From NCBI GenBank assembly GCA_028673005.1, contig CM054118.1, positions 1,943,410-2,007,409 on the forward strand: a stretch of 64,000 nt of DNA, written 5' to 3'. Of this stretch, positions 10,790 through 20,697 are shown one piece after another. Source of the DNA: Tanypteryx hageni. Lineage: Eukaryota > Arthropoda > Insecta > Odonata > Petaluridae. Position 1 is the first letter of the stretch, and each line of letters opens with the position of its first letter. Below the pieces are notes generated by a model. It was given only the letters and a program-made list of their open reading frames with translations, was not told the origin of the DNA and did no database searches. Made by a program: the position numbers and the translations under genes.

Positions 10790-12721
10790 AGTTGGCTATT
10801 TGTTTCAATTTTAGAAATTTTAAACTGCCAAACAAATAAAAATATCAAAATTTCTATAATCACTTTATCGTTTTTTACAAATCGTACCTCTAAAAAAAAT
10901 TTCAGCTTCGTAGCACATCTGAAAATACATAAACCTTGAAATTTTGTTTAAACAATTGCGAATTTTTAGCGGCCAAATAGTTGCACTTTTTCAAGATTTT
11001 CGTTTTTCTAGACGGTTTTGCACAAAATCTCACCTATGAAAAAATTTGGAAACTCCAGCTCATCTGGAAGTGCCTAAACATTAGTATCCTCCTCCTCTGT
11101 AAGAAACGTCGATATATAATGATACTAGTATAAGGTGCTTGCATACGCAAGCATTTCATCTCACCTTGAAAAAACATTAATTTTTTAGAGAGTTATTTCA
11201 TCATGGGAAATATTTCTTTAATTCAAAAGATTTCTCCTAGGGACCAAATTGCTTTTTATCCTTATGGAACAATAATGGTGTAAAACAATTGCTAATTTTT
11301 GCAATTTTATGAATATTATACGTTTTCCGCATTGTTTTTAACACCTCAAATTTATGCCAAATTTTAAATTTGTAGCACATTTAGAAGTGAAATAACATTT
11401 ATCTAATTGTTTAAATTTAAATATTTTTTAACGGCCGCAATAAGAATTTCATCGATACAATGAAATGTTTATTCGTTCTTCCTCCTCCTCCTCCTCTGTA
11501 AGAAACGTCGATGTATAAAGGAGGATACTAATGTTTAGGCACTTCCAGATGAGCTGGAGATTCGAAATTTTTTTCTTATGTAGGATTTTGTACAAAACCG
11601 ACGAGAAAAAACGAAAATCTTGAAAAAGTGCAACATTGCGGCCACTAAGAATTCGCAATTTTTTAAACAAATGTTCAAGGTTTATGTATTTCCGAATGTT
11701 CTACGAAGCTAAAATTATTTTTAGAAGTAGGGTTTGTAAAAAAACGAAATGGGGATTGTAGAAATTTTGATATTTTAATTTGTTTGGCAGTTAAGAATTC
11801 TTAAAGCTTAAACAAATAGGTAAATGTTTAGATACTACGCGGCAAGTTAGGGAGCTGAAATTTTTAAATTATTTAGAATTTAATCTATATAAACGAATAA
11901 ACATTTCAATATATGCATGAATTTGTTATTGCGGTCGTTAAAAATTATTTAAATTTAAACAATTAGATAAATGTTATTTCACTTTTAATTGTGCTATAAA
12001 TTTAAAATTTGGCAGAAATGTGTGGTATTATTAACTCGATGTGGGAAAAAGTATAATATTCCTAAAATTGCAAAAATTAGTGATTGTTTTACTCCATTAT
12101 GGTTCCATAATGAAAAAACGAAATCCGGTCCATAGGAGAAATCTTTAGAATTAAAGGAATATTTCTCATGATTAAATATCTCTCTGAAAAATGAATGTTT
12201 TTTCAAGGTGATATGAAATGCTTGCAGTTTGCAAGCACCTTCTACTAGTATAATGATATAACATATAGGAGGATAGTAATGTTTAGGCACTTCCAGATGA
12301 GCTGGAGATTCGAAAATTTTTTCTTTGTTAGGATTTTGTGCAAAACCGACGAGAAAAAACGAAAATCTTGAAAAAGTGCAACAATGCGGACGCTATAAAT
12401 TCGCAATTGTTTAAACAAATTTTCAAGGTTTATGTATTTCCGCATGTGCTACGGAGCTGAAATTTTTTTAGAGGTGGGATTTGTAAAAAAACGAAATAAT
12501 GATTATAGAAATTTTGATATTTTAATTTGTGTTGCCGTTAAAAATTCTTAAAGTTTAAATAAATAGATAACAATTTAGGTACTACGGGATGAGCTAGGAA
12601 GCTGAAATTTTCAAATTATTTACGGAGTAGTGCATTTGCACAAATAAACATTTGAATCTCTCCATAAATATATTGCGGCGGCCGTTAAAAATGTTTAAAA
12701 TCTAAACAATTAGAAAAATAT
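10790..12721. repeat. AT-rich modular repeat cluster, right part
   Basis: Continuation of the cluster split by the hAT. Hairpins lie near 11135 (TGCTTGCATACGCAAGCA) and 12221 (rc), each next to ACTAGTA. Junction motifs occur near 11093, 11480 and, partially, 12255. Module cores at about 12282, 12430 and 12572 show the roughly 145-bp period. The copy stops abruptly at 12721 in the fourth module, where a decayed transposon gene begins. Confidence 0.85.
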
Positions 12722-13800
12722 TATTCCACAGTTCGACAGTCACTCTCTTGAAGTGGTCCTCATTACCATCATTTTGGAGAGCTTGAATCAATTTGGCTTT
12801 TGTATCTATTGATACTTTTTTATCAAAGAAAGCAAGGGCAACCAGCTCTTCACTGAGGTACCACAGATGACGAGCAAGCTTTTTCAGAGCAGCGTTGGCA
12901 ACTATTGAGTTTGTAGTCTTGTACTGTTGGAGGTTCTTCAACAGCATCAGGTCATTTAAAGGCACAGCAGTTGGAAGTGCAGCTTGAAATCACGTGTTCA
13001 AATAGAATCTCACAACAAAAATTGCTATGTCCCTTATCCCAGCTTCCTCTTTTGTCTTCAATGGAAACTGTCCTTTGTACATCCACAGTTTGATAGCATA
13101 AATGGCTTTGGCCATCCAACGAGCCTTATGCATTGCACCAGGAGCAAGAAATCTAATTCCATGAGAAGGTTCACTTCCAAGTAAGGTGATAGAGATTTCC
13201 AGGAGTTCTCTGCAATCATCGGGAGGTTGCTGCTGGTTCAGTTGGTCTGTAGCAAAAGTGATTATTTCATCTTTAATATCGGCAACAGCACTGGCAGTGA
13301 ACTCATCATCAAGTGCAGTTCTGTATTCAGACTTATCCAGTGACACCCAATGAGCTTGAAATCGCTTGAAGATTAGTATTTCTGGGCTCGCTGATGGACT
13401 TACGATGACAGAGAAGACAGGTTCCAGTACCAGCTCCAATATGTGGTGCCTGCAGGGAATGTAGAGAAGGTTCTTGTCTAATTTCTGTTCAATCCAAAGA
13501 CATGCTCCATTTTTTCTTCCAGTATTTGACGCAGTAGTGTCAAAACACATTCCTTTCACTTTCTCTGCTAGATTTCACAGTTCCAAAGTTTCAACAACAG
13601 CCTTGCCCATTTCCAATCCAGTTCCAGCCGCAATTTTTGGAACACCGAGCAATTGTTCTACTCCATCACCTGTGACTAAAATAGGAAGACGATCAACTTC
13701 TTCCTTTCCAGTAAGAGCTGGCAGCAGCAGCAGAACTGTTGGATTAAATTGGGAGATTATTTGTTTAGCTGTTGCTTCTCTTTGCTGAATGCGACTTACA
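12722..13800 (-). pseudogene. decayed transposon-encoded ORF (FDTTASNTG / CRHH family)
   Basis: One minus-strand frame runs through three blocks: about 13796-13573, then 13559-12990 (KGMCFDTTASNTGRKNGACL, CRHHILELVLEP), then 12974-12722 (LARHLWYLSEELVALAFFD). Two in-frame TGA stops separate them, at about 13570-13572 and 12975-12977. I know this block order from repetitive, transposase-like arthropod proteins but cannot name the superfamily. The D, C and H motifs suggest an RNase H-like, hAT-related fold, which is inference. The 3' end is cut at 12721 by the modular repeat. No terminal repeats were found. Confidence 0.6.
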
Positions 13801-14351
13801 CGAATTGAGGAACGATTTACGATTGTTTATGAATGTTCTATAATGTTCTGGACAGTTCTAGATTGTTCCAAAAGACCTGATATGGACTATTACATAACAC
13901 AAAGAGTGCTCCTGCAAGTGGACTTAGGCAGGATTTCTGAGGGGTATTTCTGAAAGGTTATATCTATTGCAGTATTGCGTAACATTGACCAATGGGTGCT
14001 GCATCACAATTTTCAATACTAAGTATCTACAATTCACAATTCAATTCAAATAAGTTTAAAATTTAAACTAATTTAAAAATGAGTGCACCTATGTTTAGCA
14101 TTATGATATATTGCGATTTTTCAGATCTTGGTAGCGACCCCTAAATATTATTCAAAACTAACCTAAATTTACCAAAATTATTTTTTTTCATAATGGAACA
14201 GATTCAAAACATGCCCCTTCCAGTTTTCCAAAACTTAAAAATAAGTAGCCTCCCAGCCTGTCTTGACTTGATTGCCATAATGCTTGGTTGCAGTCTCTTT
14301 GTTCTTTTGGAATAATTTTTGTTAACTGATTTAACCCTTCAGTAACATCAT
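13801..14351. other. intervening sequence, no gene
   Basis: AT-rich sequence between two decayed transposase genes. It probably includes the 5' end of the Tigger element, but I could not define a terminal repeat. Confidence 0.4.
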
Positions 14352-16135
14352 CATGAGTGGTAAACGATCTAATACCGATACCACTTCATCTGTGACTGAA
14401 CTTAAGAGAAAAGCAATACCTTTAAGTGTAAAATTAGAAGTTGCTGAACGCTATGAACGTGGTGAAAAACAGTACACATCGGCAAAGCACCCAGACTTTC
14501 AGAATCTATGCTTAGAACAATTCGCGTAAATTCCGATAAAATTAAGGCTAGTGCTAAGAGGGTAACACCTTTAAGTGCTTCTAAAGTGAGTGGCCAACTG
14601 TAATGGAAAAGATGGAACGGCTACTAAGTATCTGGATAGAATATGAAAATCGAAAGAACATGCCTTTAAGTCTGAATGCTATAAAGGAAACAGCTAGAAG
14701 CCTTTATGAACATCTGAAGACCTCTGAACCTGTTCCAAGTGATATAAAACCATTTAATGCAAGTCATGGGTGGTTTTAACGCTTTAAATCGCGGTACAGC
14801 TTACATAATGTGAAAATGACAGGTGAGTCTGCTGGAGCCAATACTGAAGCAGCCGAACGTTTCCCTGAAATTCTAGCTAGCATTATTAAAGGAGGAGGAT
14901 ACAGTCCGAAACAGGTTTTCAATATCAACGAGACAGAACTTGACTGGAAAAAAATGCCAAATAGGACAAATATCTCCAAAGAAGAGAAGAGTATGCCAGG
15001 GTTTAAAGCAGCAAAAGATCGCTGCACACTGCTGCTAGGAGGCAACGCCAAGGGAGATTGCAAGCTCAAACCTCTCATGGTTTATCATTTGGAGATGCCA
15101 AGGGCTTTAAAAGGTTATAAAAAAGAATTCCTTCCTGTGTGTGTGCAAATGCCAGAACTTGGGTATCAGGAAATATTTTTGAAAGCTGATTTACAGTTTG
15201 TTTGCACAAGGAATTCATGGGTTATTGTAAAAAGGAGAATCTAGATTTTAAGATACTCCTGCTTCTGGATAATACACCGGGCCATCTTGCAACCACTGTT
15301 GATCTATCTGAAAACATCAATGTTGTGTATCTTCCACCAACACAGCATCCTTGATTCAGCCGATAGACCAGAATGCAATTGCGACTTTCAAAGCAAATTA
15401 CTTACGCCGCACTTTTGCCAGACTGATCAAGGATACTGATGGAGATGATAAGCAATCCATAAAAGAATCAAAGATGCCGTCGACATCATTGCTGAATCAT
15501 GGGGTGAGGTATCACCTGCCTGTATGAACGGCATTTGGCGTAAAATCTGCCCTCAGTGGGTTAAAGATTTCCAAGGTTTTAATAAAGTTCCAGAAGTAAG
15601 AGAAGAAATCGTCACCATGGCAAAGAAGGCTGGCTTTGATGAAGTTGAAGAAGCGGATATTGTGGAACTCCTTGAGTCCTATAAAGAGGAATTGTCGAAT
15701 GAGGAACTTAAGGAACTAGATAATCAGCGAGAGAAAGAAGATGAAATGGAGCTTCTTACAACAACACAGGTTTTAACAACAAAGCGCCTCTTTGAAGCAT
15801 TCCAGCATATTGAGATGGCTATGTCAATCATTAATGAAGATGATTTTGACAAGGAGCATAGTTTCCAAGTTGGTCGGATGCTTTAAAATTCCATTCATTG
15901 CTACAAGCAACGAAAAAATGAAAAGAGCAAAGCAACTTTCCATTTATCATTTTCTTAAGCCCAAACAATCAGCTGTTCGTCCTTCCAGTCCAGGTCCTTT
16001 GTCTTCAGCAACACAGGACCTTTACATGTTTCAGATTCATCAATTGATGATCCTCAGTCATACACCTCTGAAAATTAAGTCTTTAAATTTAAATCTTCAA
16101 TCTCTATCATTGCAAGTGATCTTTAAGGTTCCCTG
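14352..16135 (+). pseudogene. Tigger (pogo-family) transposase pseudogene
   Basis: The series starts MSGKRSNTDTT, followed by a CENP-B-type HTH (LKRKAIPLSVKLEVAERYERG). Then, in shifting frames, come MEKMERLLSIWIE and GWF/RFKSRYSLHNVKMTGE. An open block at 14810-15244 has VFNINETELDWKKMP, EEKSMPGFKAAKDR and LLGGNAKGDCKLKPL. Next are LLLLDNTPGH and NVVYLPPT, then the C-terminal block 15524-15886 (GIWRKICPQWVKDFQGF, EEADIVELLESYKEELSNEEL). The order matches TIGD1/Tigger1 transposases of the DDE_1 superfamily. Several frameshifts and stops interrupt it, so it is inactive. Confidence 0.87.
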
Positions 16136-16505
16136 AACATTTTCTGACCTGTTTTGCGATGATGTCTGTGTGTCTGTCTGTCGGTCTGTATGTGATAGAT
16201 TTTTGTGGGCACTCTAACTCAAAAACTATTAATCAGGTCAATGCAAAATTTTATATTTAACATTTTTATAAAAGTTAAAAGATCTGATTAGTTTTTGGCA
16301 AAAATTGGTCGACCGGAAGTGGGTGTTTACTCTTGTCACTAATCCGTTATTTTGAAATATTTACTTTAATATTTGATAAATGTAAAAATGTATTAGAATA
16401 AAAGTTGTAGGAAATTTCATTTTCTACAACCTTTGTTTGATATATTTTTCCATATAATGCATTTTTTAAGAGATATCTTATATTTTTAGCTGCCACCACC
16501 ACTAC
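16120..16505 (+). repeat. dispersed repeat, copy A
   Basis: About 380 bp match a second copy at about 40475-40820 in the same strand orientation. Shared landmarks are a CCCTGAACA start, TGTCTGTGTG runs, CTAACTCAAAAACTATTAAT, AGTGGGTGTTTA, AAAAGTTGTAGGAAATTT and an end at AGCTGCCACCACCAC. It begins at the end of the Tigger coding block. No protein is encoded. Confidence 0.85.
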
Positions 16506-16637
16506 CCCTTCCAGTGACAACCACTGTGTACAGCTAGGATATAATATTTTATGGGATTGAATTTCAGCAAATTTCTGAAATCCTGTATACTCAGATAATC
16601 TTTTGGGGCTATTCATTATGTATGAAAAAATATTTCA

Positions 16638-17547
16638 TGCTAATTCTTCCACACAGTTTGGAAATTCCCTGCATGCATTAGAAGCACACAAGTGTATCGA
16701 GTGGTAAACACAACTCTGTACAAAAAGGGCAGGAATTTTCCTTTTTAAGAGAGTTTGAACACCTCCCCTTATTCCCATCATGACATTTGCATCGTCACTT
16801 GCAAAACCCATCATATTTTCAATAGTTATACCGGTGACATCAAAGAAATTAATTAATTAGTTATAAATACCTTCAGCTGTACAATCTTTGATTTCCAATA
16901 AAGTAAAACATTTGTTATGAGTTTCCGATCCGTCAAGTCATAAAAACGTGCAATCAGGACAAGGTGCTTAATGTTCGATATATCTGTTGATCCATCGATA
17001 ATTAATGAGAATTTAGTAATCTGTAACTGGGATATGAGATCAGTAAAATAGACATCGCCTATTGCATTTAAAAAAATACCTGTTGCCTTTGTTCGTGCGC
17101 AGTTCATTGCACTTGCGATTTTTGAATCGGGATATGCATTTTCCATGAGCCCAGGTAAATGATCCATTATCGAAATTGATAAATTATGCTCTGCAGCAGA
17201 AGAACAGAGTTTCAATTTCGAGGCTGCTCTACCCGTTTTCCAAAATGTGATGAAAAAATGTTGTAACCTTCTCGGAATGCATTTTCACACTTAAATTGTT
17301 TAAGTGTTTTTCAGTTTTCCCATGTCTTTCTAGCAGTGTTACACTTCCTGCTATTTCACAATTGCAGATGTTACAAAATGCTTTATTTTCATTTTTTTAC
17401 TTCTACACATCCATGATTTGAATCTTTTGTCCTGTATCCATTTCAGTTGGAATTTGTGCTCATACTTGGTTTTTTGCATTTAGAAGCATTATCACGATCT
17501 CCTGAATCTGAATCATATGAATTATTTATTCTTCTTTTTTCACTCAT
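16638..17547 (-). pseudogene. hAT transposase pseudogene (TTF-type finger family)
   Basis: The gene starts MSEKRRINNSYDSDSGD at 17547. A frameshift near 17440 leads to KYEHKFQLKWIQDKRFKSWM. The finger region follows (NKAFCNICNCEIAGSVTLLE, RHGKTEKHLNNL), and then the open block 17215-16853 with the first catalytic region (FSLIIDGSTDISNIKHLV). Further blocks, ENMMGFASDDANVMMG and FVQSCVYHSIHLCASNAC, run to about 16640. Stops and shifts separate the blocks and the C-terminal half is missing. A related fragment, perhaps of the same family, lies at 60819-61350. Confidence 0.8.
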
Positions 17548-17894
17548 ATTTCTGAAAGGGTTTACATAAAATTGTCAAAAATCCAATTTGAACATTATCA
17601 TTCCTAGATCAATTGTTTAGGTTTTAATGGGTGCGATCAGCCAGAACAAATGATATGAGAATTTGATTGACGTGTTCTAAGTGAAAATGATCACGTTAAT
17701 TTTGTTGCTATCTGCTACAATGACACCACGAGTGGCGAGAAAACATACTACAGCTCAAACATTTCAGAATTTAACAAATAAATATTGTTTTTGTGGTATT
17801 GCTTGGTTATGAATTTTCTGTAATTCATACGTTTACATACTAAGCACAGTCGGGTGACATTGCTCAAATTTTGTACCAAAAATTCGTTATTTTA

Positions 17895-17972
17895 TTGAAA
17901 GTCGTACCAAACGTACTTTAGGTAGTCGAAAGTACCAAATTTGGTACTATAGTACCAAAAACGGCAACGCTG
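17895..17972 (-). repeat. terminal repeat of the adjacent hAT element
   Basis: Read on the minus strand, the sequence begins CAGCGTTGCCGTTTTTGGTA and contains palindromic TTTGGTACTATAGTACCAAA. That fits a hAT 5' terminus upstream of the pseudogene. The matching opposite terminus was not found, so the element is truncated. Confidence 0.55.
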
Positions 17973-18069
17973 CTCGTGACTGACAGGTCGCGTCCCGCAA
18001 CGTTGCCAGCTTAGAAATCCGCTCGATCGATCTGTTCTCGAGAAGAGGGCGCACCACTCGCGAAAGTCT

Positions 18070-18160
18070 ATTGGTTAATTAGCTCGATTGTAGCGGTCTC
18101 TTCTGGGCTAATTTCTGTTGCCTATAAAAGTAGAAACTCTGTGCGTACGCGCAAAGCCGA
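18070..18160 (+). promoter_or_regulatory. candidate core promoter (CCAAT, TATA)
   Basis: An inverted CCAAT box (ATTGG, 18070-18074) and a TATA box (TATAAAAG, 18123-18130) sit 49 bp apart at the edge of a CpG-rich patch of about 550 bp in otherwise AT-rich DNA. Initiation would be expected near 18153-18160. A possible splice donor (GCTG|GTAAAT) occurs near 18550. It could be the promoter and non-coding first exon of the + strand secreted-protein gene, whose first coding exon begins after an acceptor at 31397, or an LTR promoter. No direct link is visible. Confidence 0.35.
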
Positions 18161-18283
18161 AGTACTCGCGTATCCGAAGTACGTGCGCATGCCGGGGTGC
18201 GTGCGTATGCAGGAGTGCGTCGTTTGCTGGAGTTCGTTCTGCCGATTGATACCAATGTCGACTGTTTCCTTAGCGTACCTTTC

Positions 18284-18398
18284 GCCCTCCCCCTTTCCCC
18301 CCCCCCCCTTTTCACTCTCCCCTTTCCACTCCCCCCTTTTCTCGCCCCCCTTTTCCCGCTCCAATCCCCCCCCCCACTTTCCCTCCCCCCTTTTCTCT
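18284..18398 (+). repeat. polypyrimidine (C/T) tract
   Basis: About 115 bp are almost purely C and T with long C runs, downstream of the candidate TATA box. Open frames on both strands here are low-complexity artefacts. Confidence 0.9.
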
Positions 18399-18479
18399 GA
18401 CAACTGGGTTGTATGGCAAGCGAGAGTCGAGCATTTTGAAATCGAGCAACTGCGGCAACGCCGTAGACATACCTAGCGA

Positions 18480-19162
18480 GGTATAGCATAGCGTGGCGCA
18501 GCTTTCGGTGTGTGGCGGACTTAAGACGTTCCGCTACTGTCGCTTCGCTGGTAAATAATCCCTAAAAACAGCAACATTTCGAAAGGCGTAAATATTATTG
18601 CACACGAGAGAAAGATAATAATTAGCTTATTTTTTATATTCAACGATTCACTGTCTCTTCAATGACGCTAAAATTTCAGCCACTTTCTTTTGTTGTATTA
18701 CCACACGCAGATTCAATGGAATAAAAGTGCCTCGCTGTGTCAGGAGTCTTATAACATTCAAAAATAGCAATTTTCTCTGCACTCTACGCACACGTTTACA
18801 AATTTAACCATTTCCGCGGTTGAATGGTTTCTTTTTTGTTGTTGTGCTTTGCGCGAGAAACGCTCGAAAAAGCGCTTAGGGCCGTCAAGTCCAGCATTCG
18901 TTTCGCGTAAACAAACGAGGGTGAGAAAATGAACAATGCGTGAAGTGACGAGGGTGTTGAACCTCAATGGTGGATGTTCGCCATTTATGAGCGTGGTTTC
19001 TGCCTTTGGGTCGTTATCTCCTTTCTCTTCTCGTCGAATAGTAACTTAATTAAACATCGTTTGCACGCAACCGAGCATGAAATTTATTTTTGAATTAGAT
19101 GAATTAGTCCGTTTAAAAGGGGCTTTGTAATCAAACAATATAAAAAATTACATCATCTAACA
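18480..19162. other. no gene recognised
   Basis: The tail of the GC-rich patch grades into ordinary AT-rich sequence. A possible donor lies near 18550. Nothing else is supported. Confidence 0.4.
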
Positions 19163-20697
19163 ACTAGGGAGATGCCCGTTGAAATTCCACGGGAAAGGTT
19201 TTTGTGAAATAAAAAAATGAACATAAATGTATATTGACTTTCTTTGGATGGCAAGAAAAGAAACTTTCGTTCTTTTAGGCGTTCGTTGTTTCAAGTTTTG
19301 AACTCCTACGATGATTCTACGTACCTGATTTTAATATGAAAATGATTAATATTCTACATTCAAATGTACCCCTCGTAAATAACGCAACGAATGTTGTTTA
19401 CATTTGTTGCTATGAGAAGAATTTCTCTCTCCTTCTCTCTCTCGTACTAATTGTAATAGCATTCAAAACACGCTTTCGCCCATAAGGATTGATATAACAA
19501 TAGGATTTCGAGGTTTAACATGTGATGGGTTGGCATGGCAACATCCCGTTAAAATGGCAAGATATCCCCAAAATATGTGAATTAAACGTTTAACATGAGG
19601 AATTTCGAACTGTATGCGGGAATAGATGAACAGAATTAGAAACCTCGTAGTTTTTTTTAATGTGTTATATCCGAAGATCATAGGTTAATTCTTTATAATT
19701 TAGATCTAAAAAAGAATAAAAGCCTGTAAATCAAATGCCGATTTTTACGTGTTATCATATGGGAAATGGAAATTCCTACCTTGGAGTCGAACCTAGGACT
19801 TTTTGGTGATTTGTTTTGGTCATCATCTTACAATATGTGAATCGATCATTCCTGCCAAATATCAAAAATGTATCTCGTTCCATTATCGAGTTATTCGCAT
19901 TTTTATAGCGTGACAGAGGGAGAGACAAAGGGACAGAAGTAGTGTAAGAAGAAAGGCTACTTCTGTCCCTTTGTGGCTCCCTCTGTCACGCTATAAAAAT
20001 ACGAATAACTCGATAATGGAACGAGATACATTTTTGATATTTGGCAGGAATGATCGATTCACACATTGTAAGACGATGATTAAAAGAAATCTCGAAAAAA
20101 GTCCTAGGTTCGACTACAAGGTAGGCCTTTCCATTTCACACATGATAACACATAAAAATCGACTTTTTGACTCGCAGATTTTTATTCTTTTTGAGATTTA
20201 AATTAGAAATTATTAACCTATGATCTTCGGATATAGCCCATTAAAAAACGATGTCGTTCCTTATTCTGTTCATCTATTCCCGCCTAGCAGTTCGAAATTC
20301 CTCATGTTAAATGTTTAATTCCCATATTTTGGAGAAATCTTGCCATGCCAACCCATTACGTTGTTAAACCTCGAAATCCTATTGTTATATCAATCCTTAT
20401 GGATGAAAGCGTGCATTACAATCTTACAATTAGTACGAGAGAGGGAAATTCTTTTCATAGCAACCATTCGTTGCGTTATTTACGAGAAGGAACACATATT
20501 AATGTAGAATATTAGTCAGTCGCATATTAAAATCAGGTACTTAGAATCATCGTAGAAGTTCGAAACTTGAAACAACGAACGCCTAAAAGAACAAAAGTTT
20601 GTTTTCTTGCCATCCAAAGAAAGTCAAGGTATATTTATGTTAATTTTTTATTTCACAAAAAACTTTCTCGTTGAATTTCAACGGTCATCTCCCTAGT
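19163..20697. mobile_element. giant inverted-repeat (foldback) element, 1.5 kb
   Basis: Two arms of about 740 bp are reverse complements. The left arm begins ACTAGGGAGATGCCCGTTGA at 19163, and the right arm ends with the matching inverted sequence at 20697. They meet at a short unpaired centre near 19945, where TATAGCGTGACAGAGGGAG is mirrored across a loop of about 10-15 bp. Scattered mismatches and indels show age. There is no coding capacity: frames such as 19971-20201 are arm sequence. I could not identify an unambiguous target duplication. It may be a foldback transposon or an inverted duplication. Confidence 0.85.

Noticed and set aside
12974..13572. TGA read-through or selenocysteine in the transposon ORF
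   Set aside because: Two stops in a decayed, truncated element are better explained by mutation, and no SECIS-like structure was noticed.
18079..18489. Arg/Gly-rich open frames on both strands
   Set aside because: They read through a polypyrimidine tract. The composition is low-complexity and there is no domain or splice support.
19779..20120. B-box-like GGTTCGACT sequences as tRNA genes
   Set aside because: They lie in the two arms of the giant inverted repeat and lack an A box and cloverleaf.
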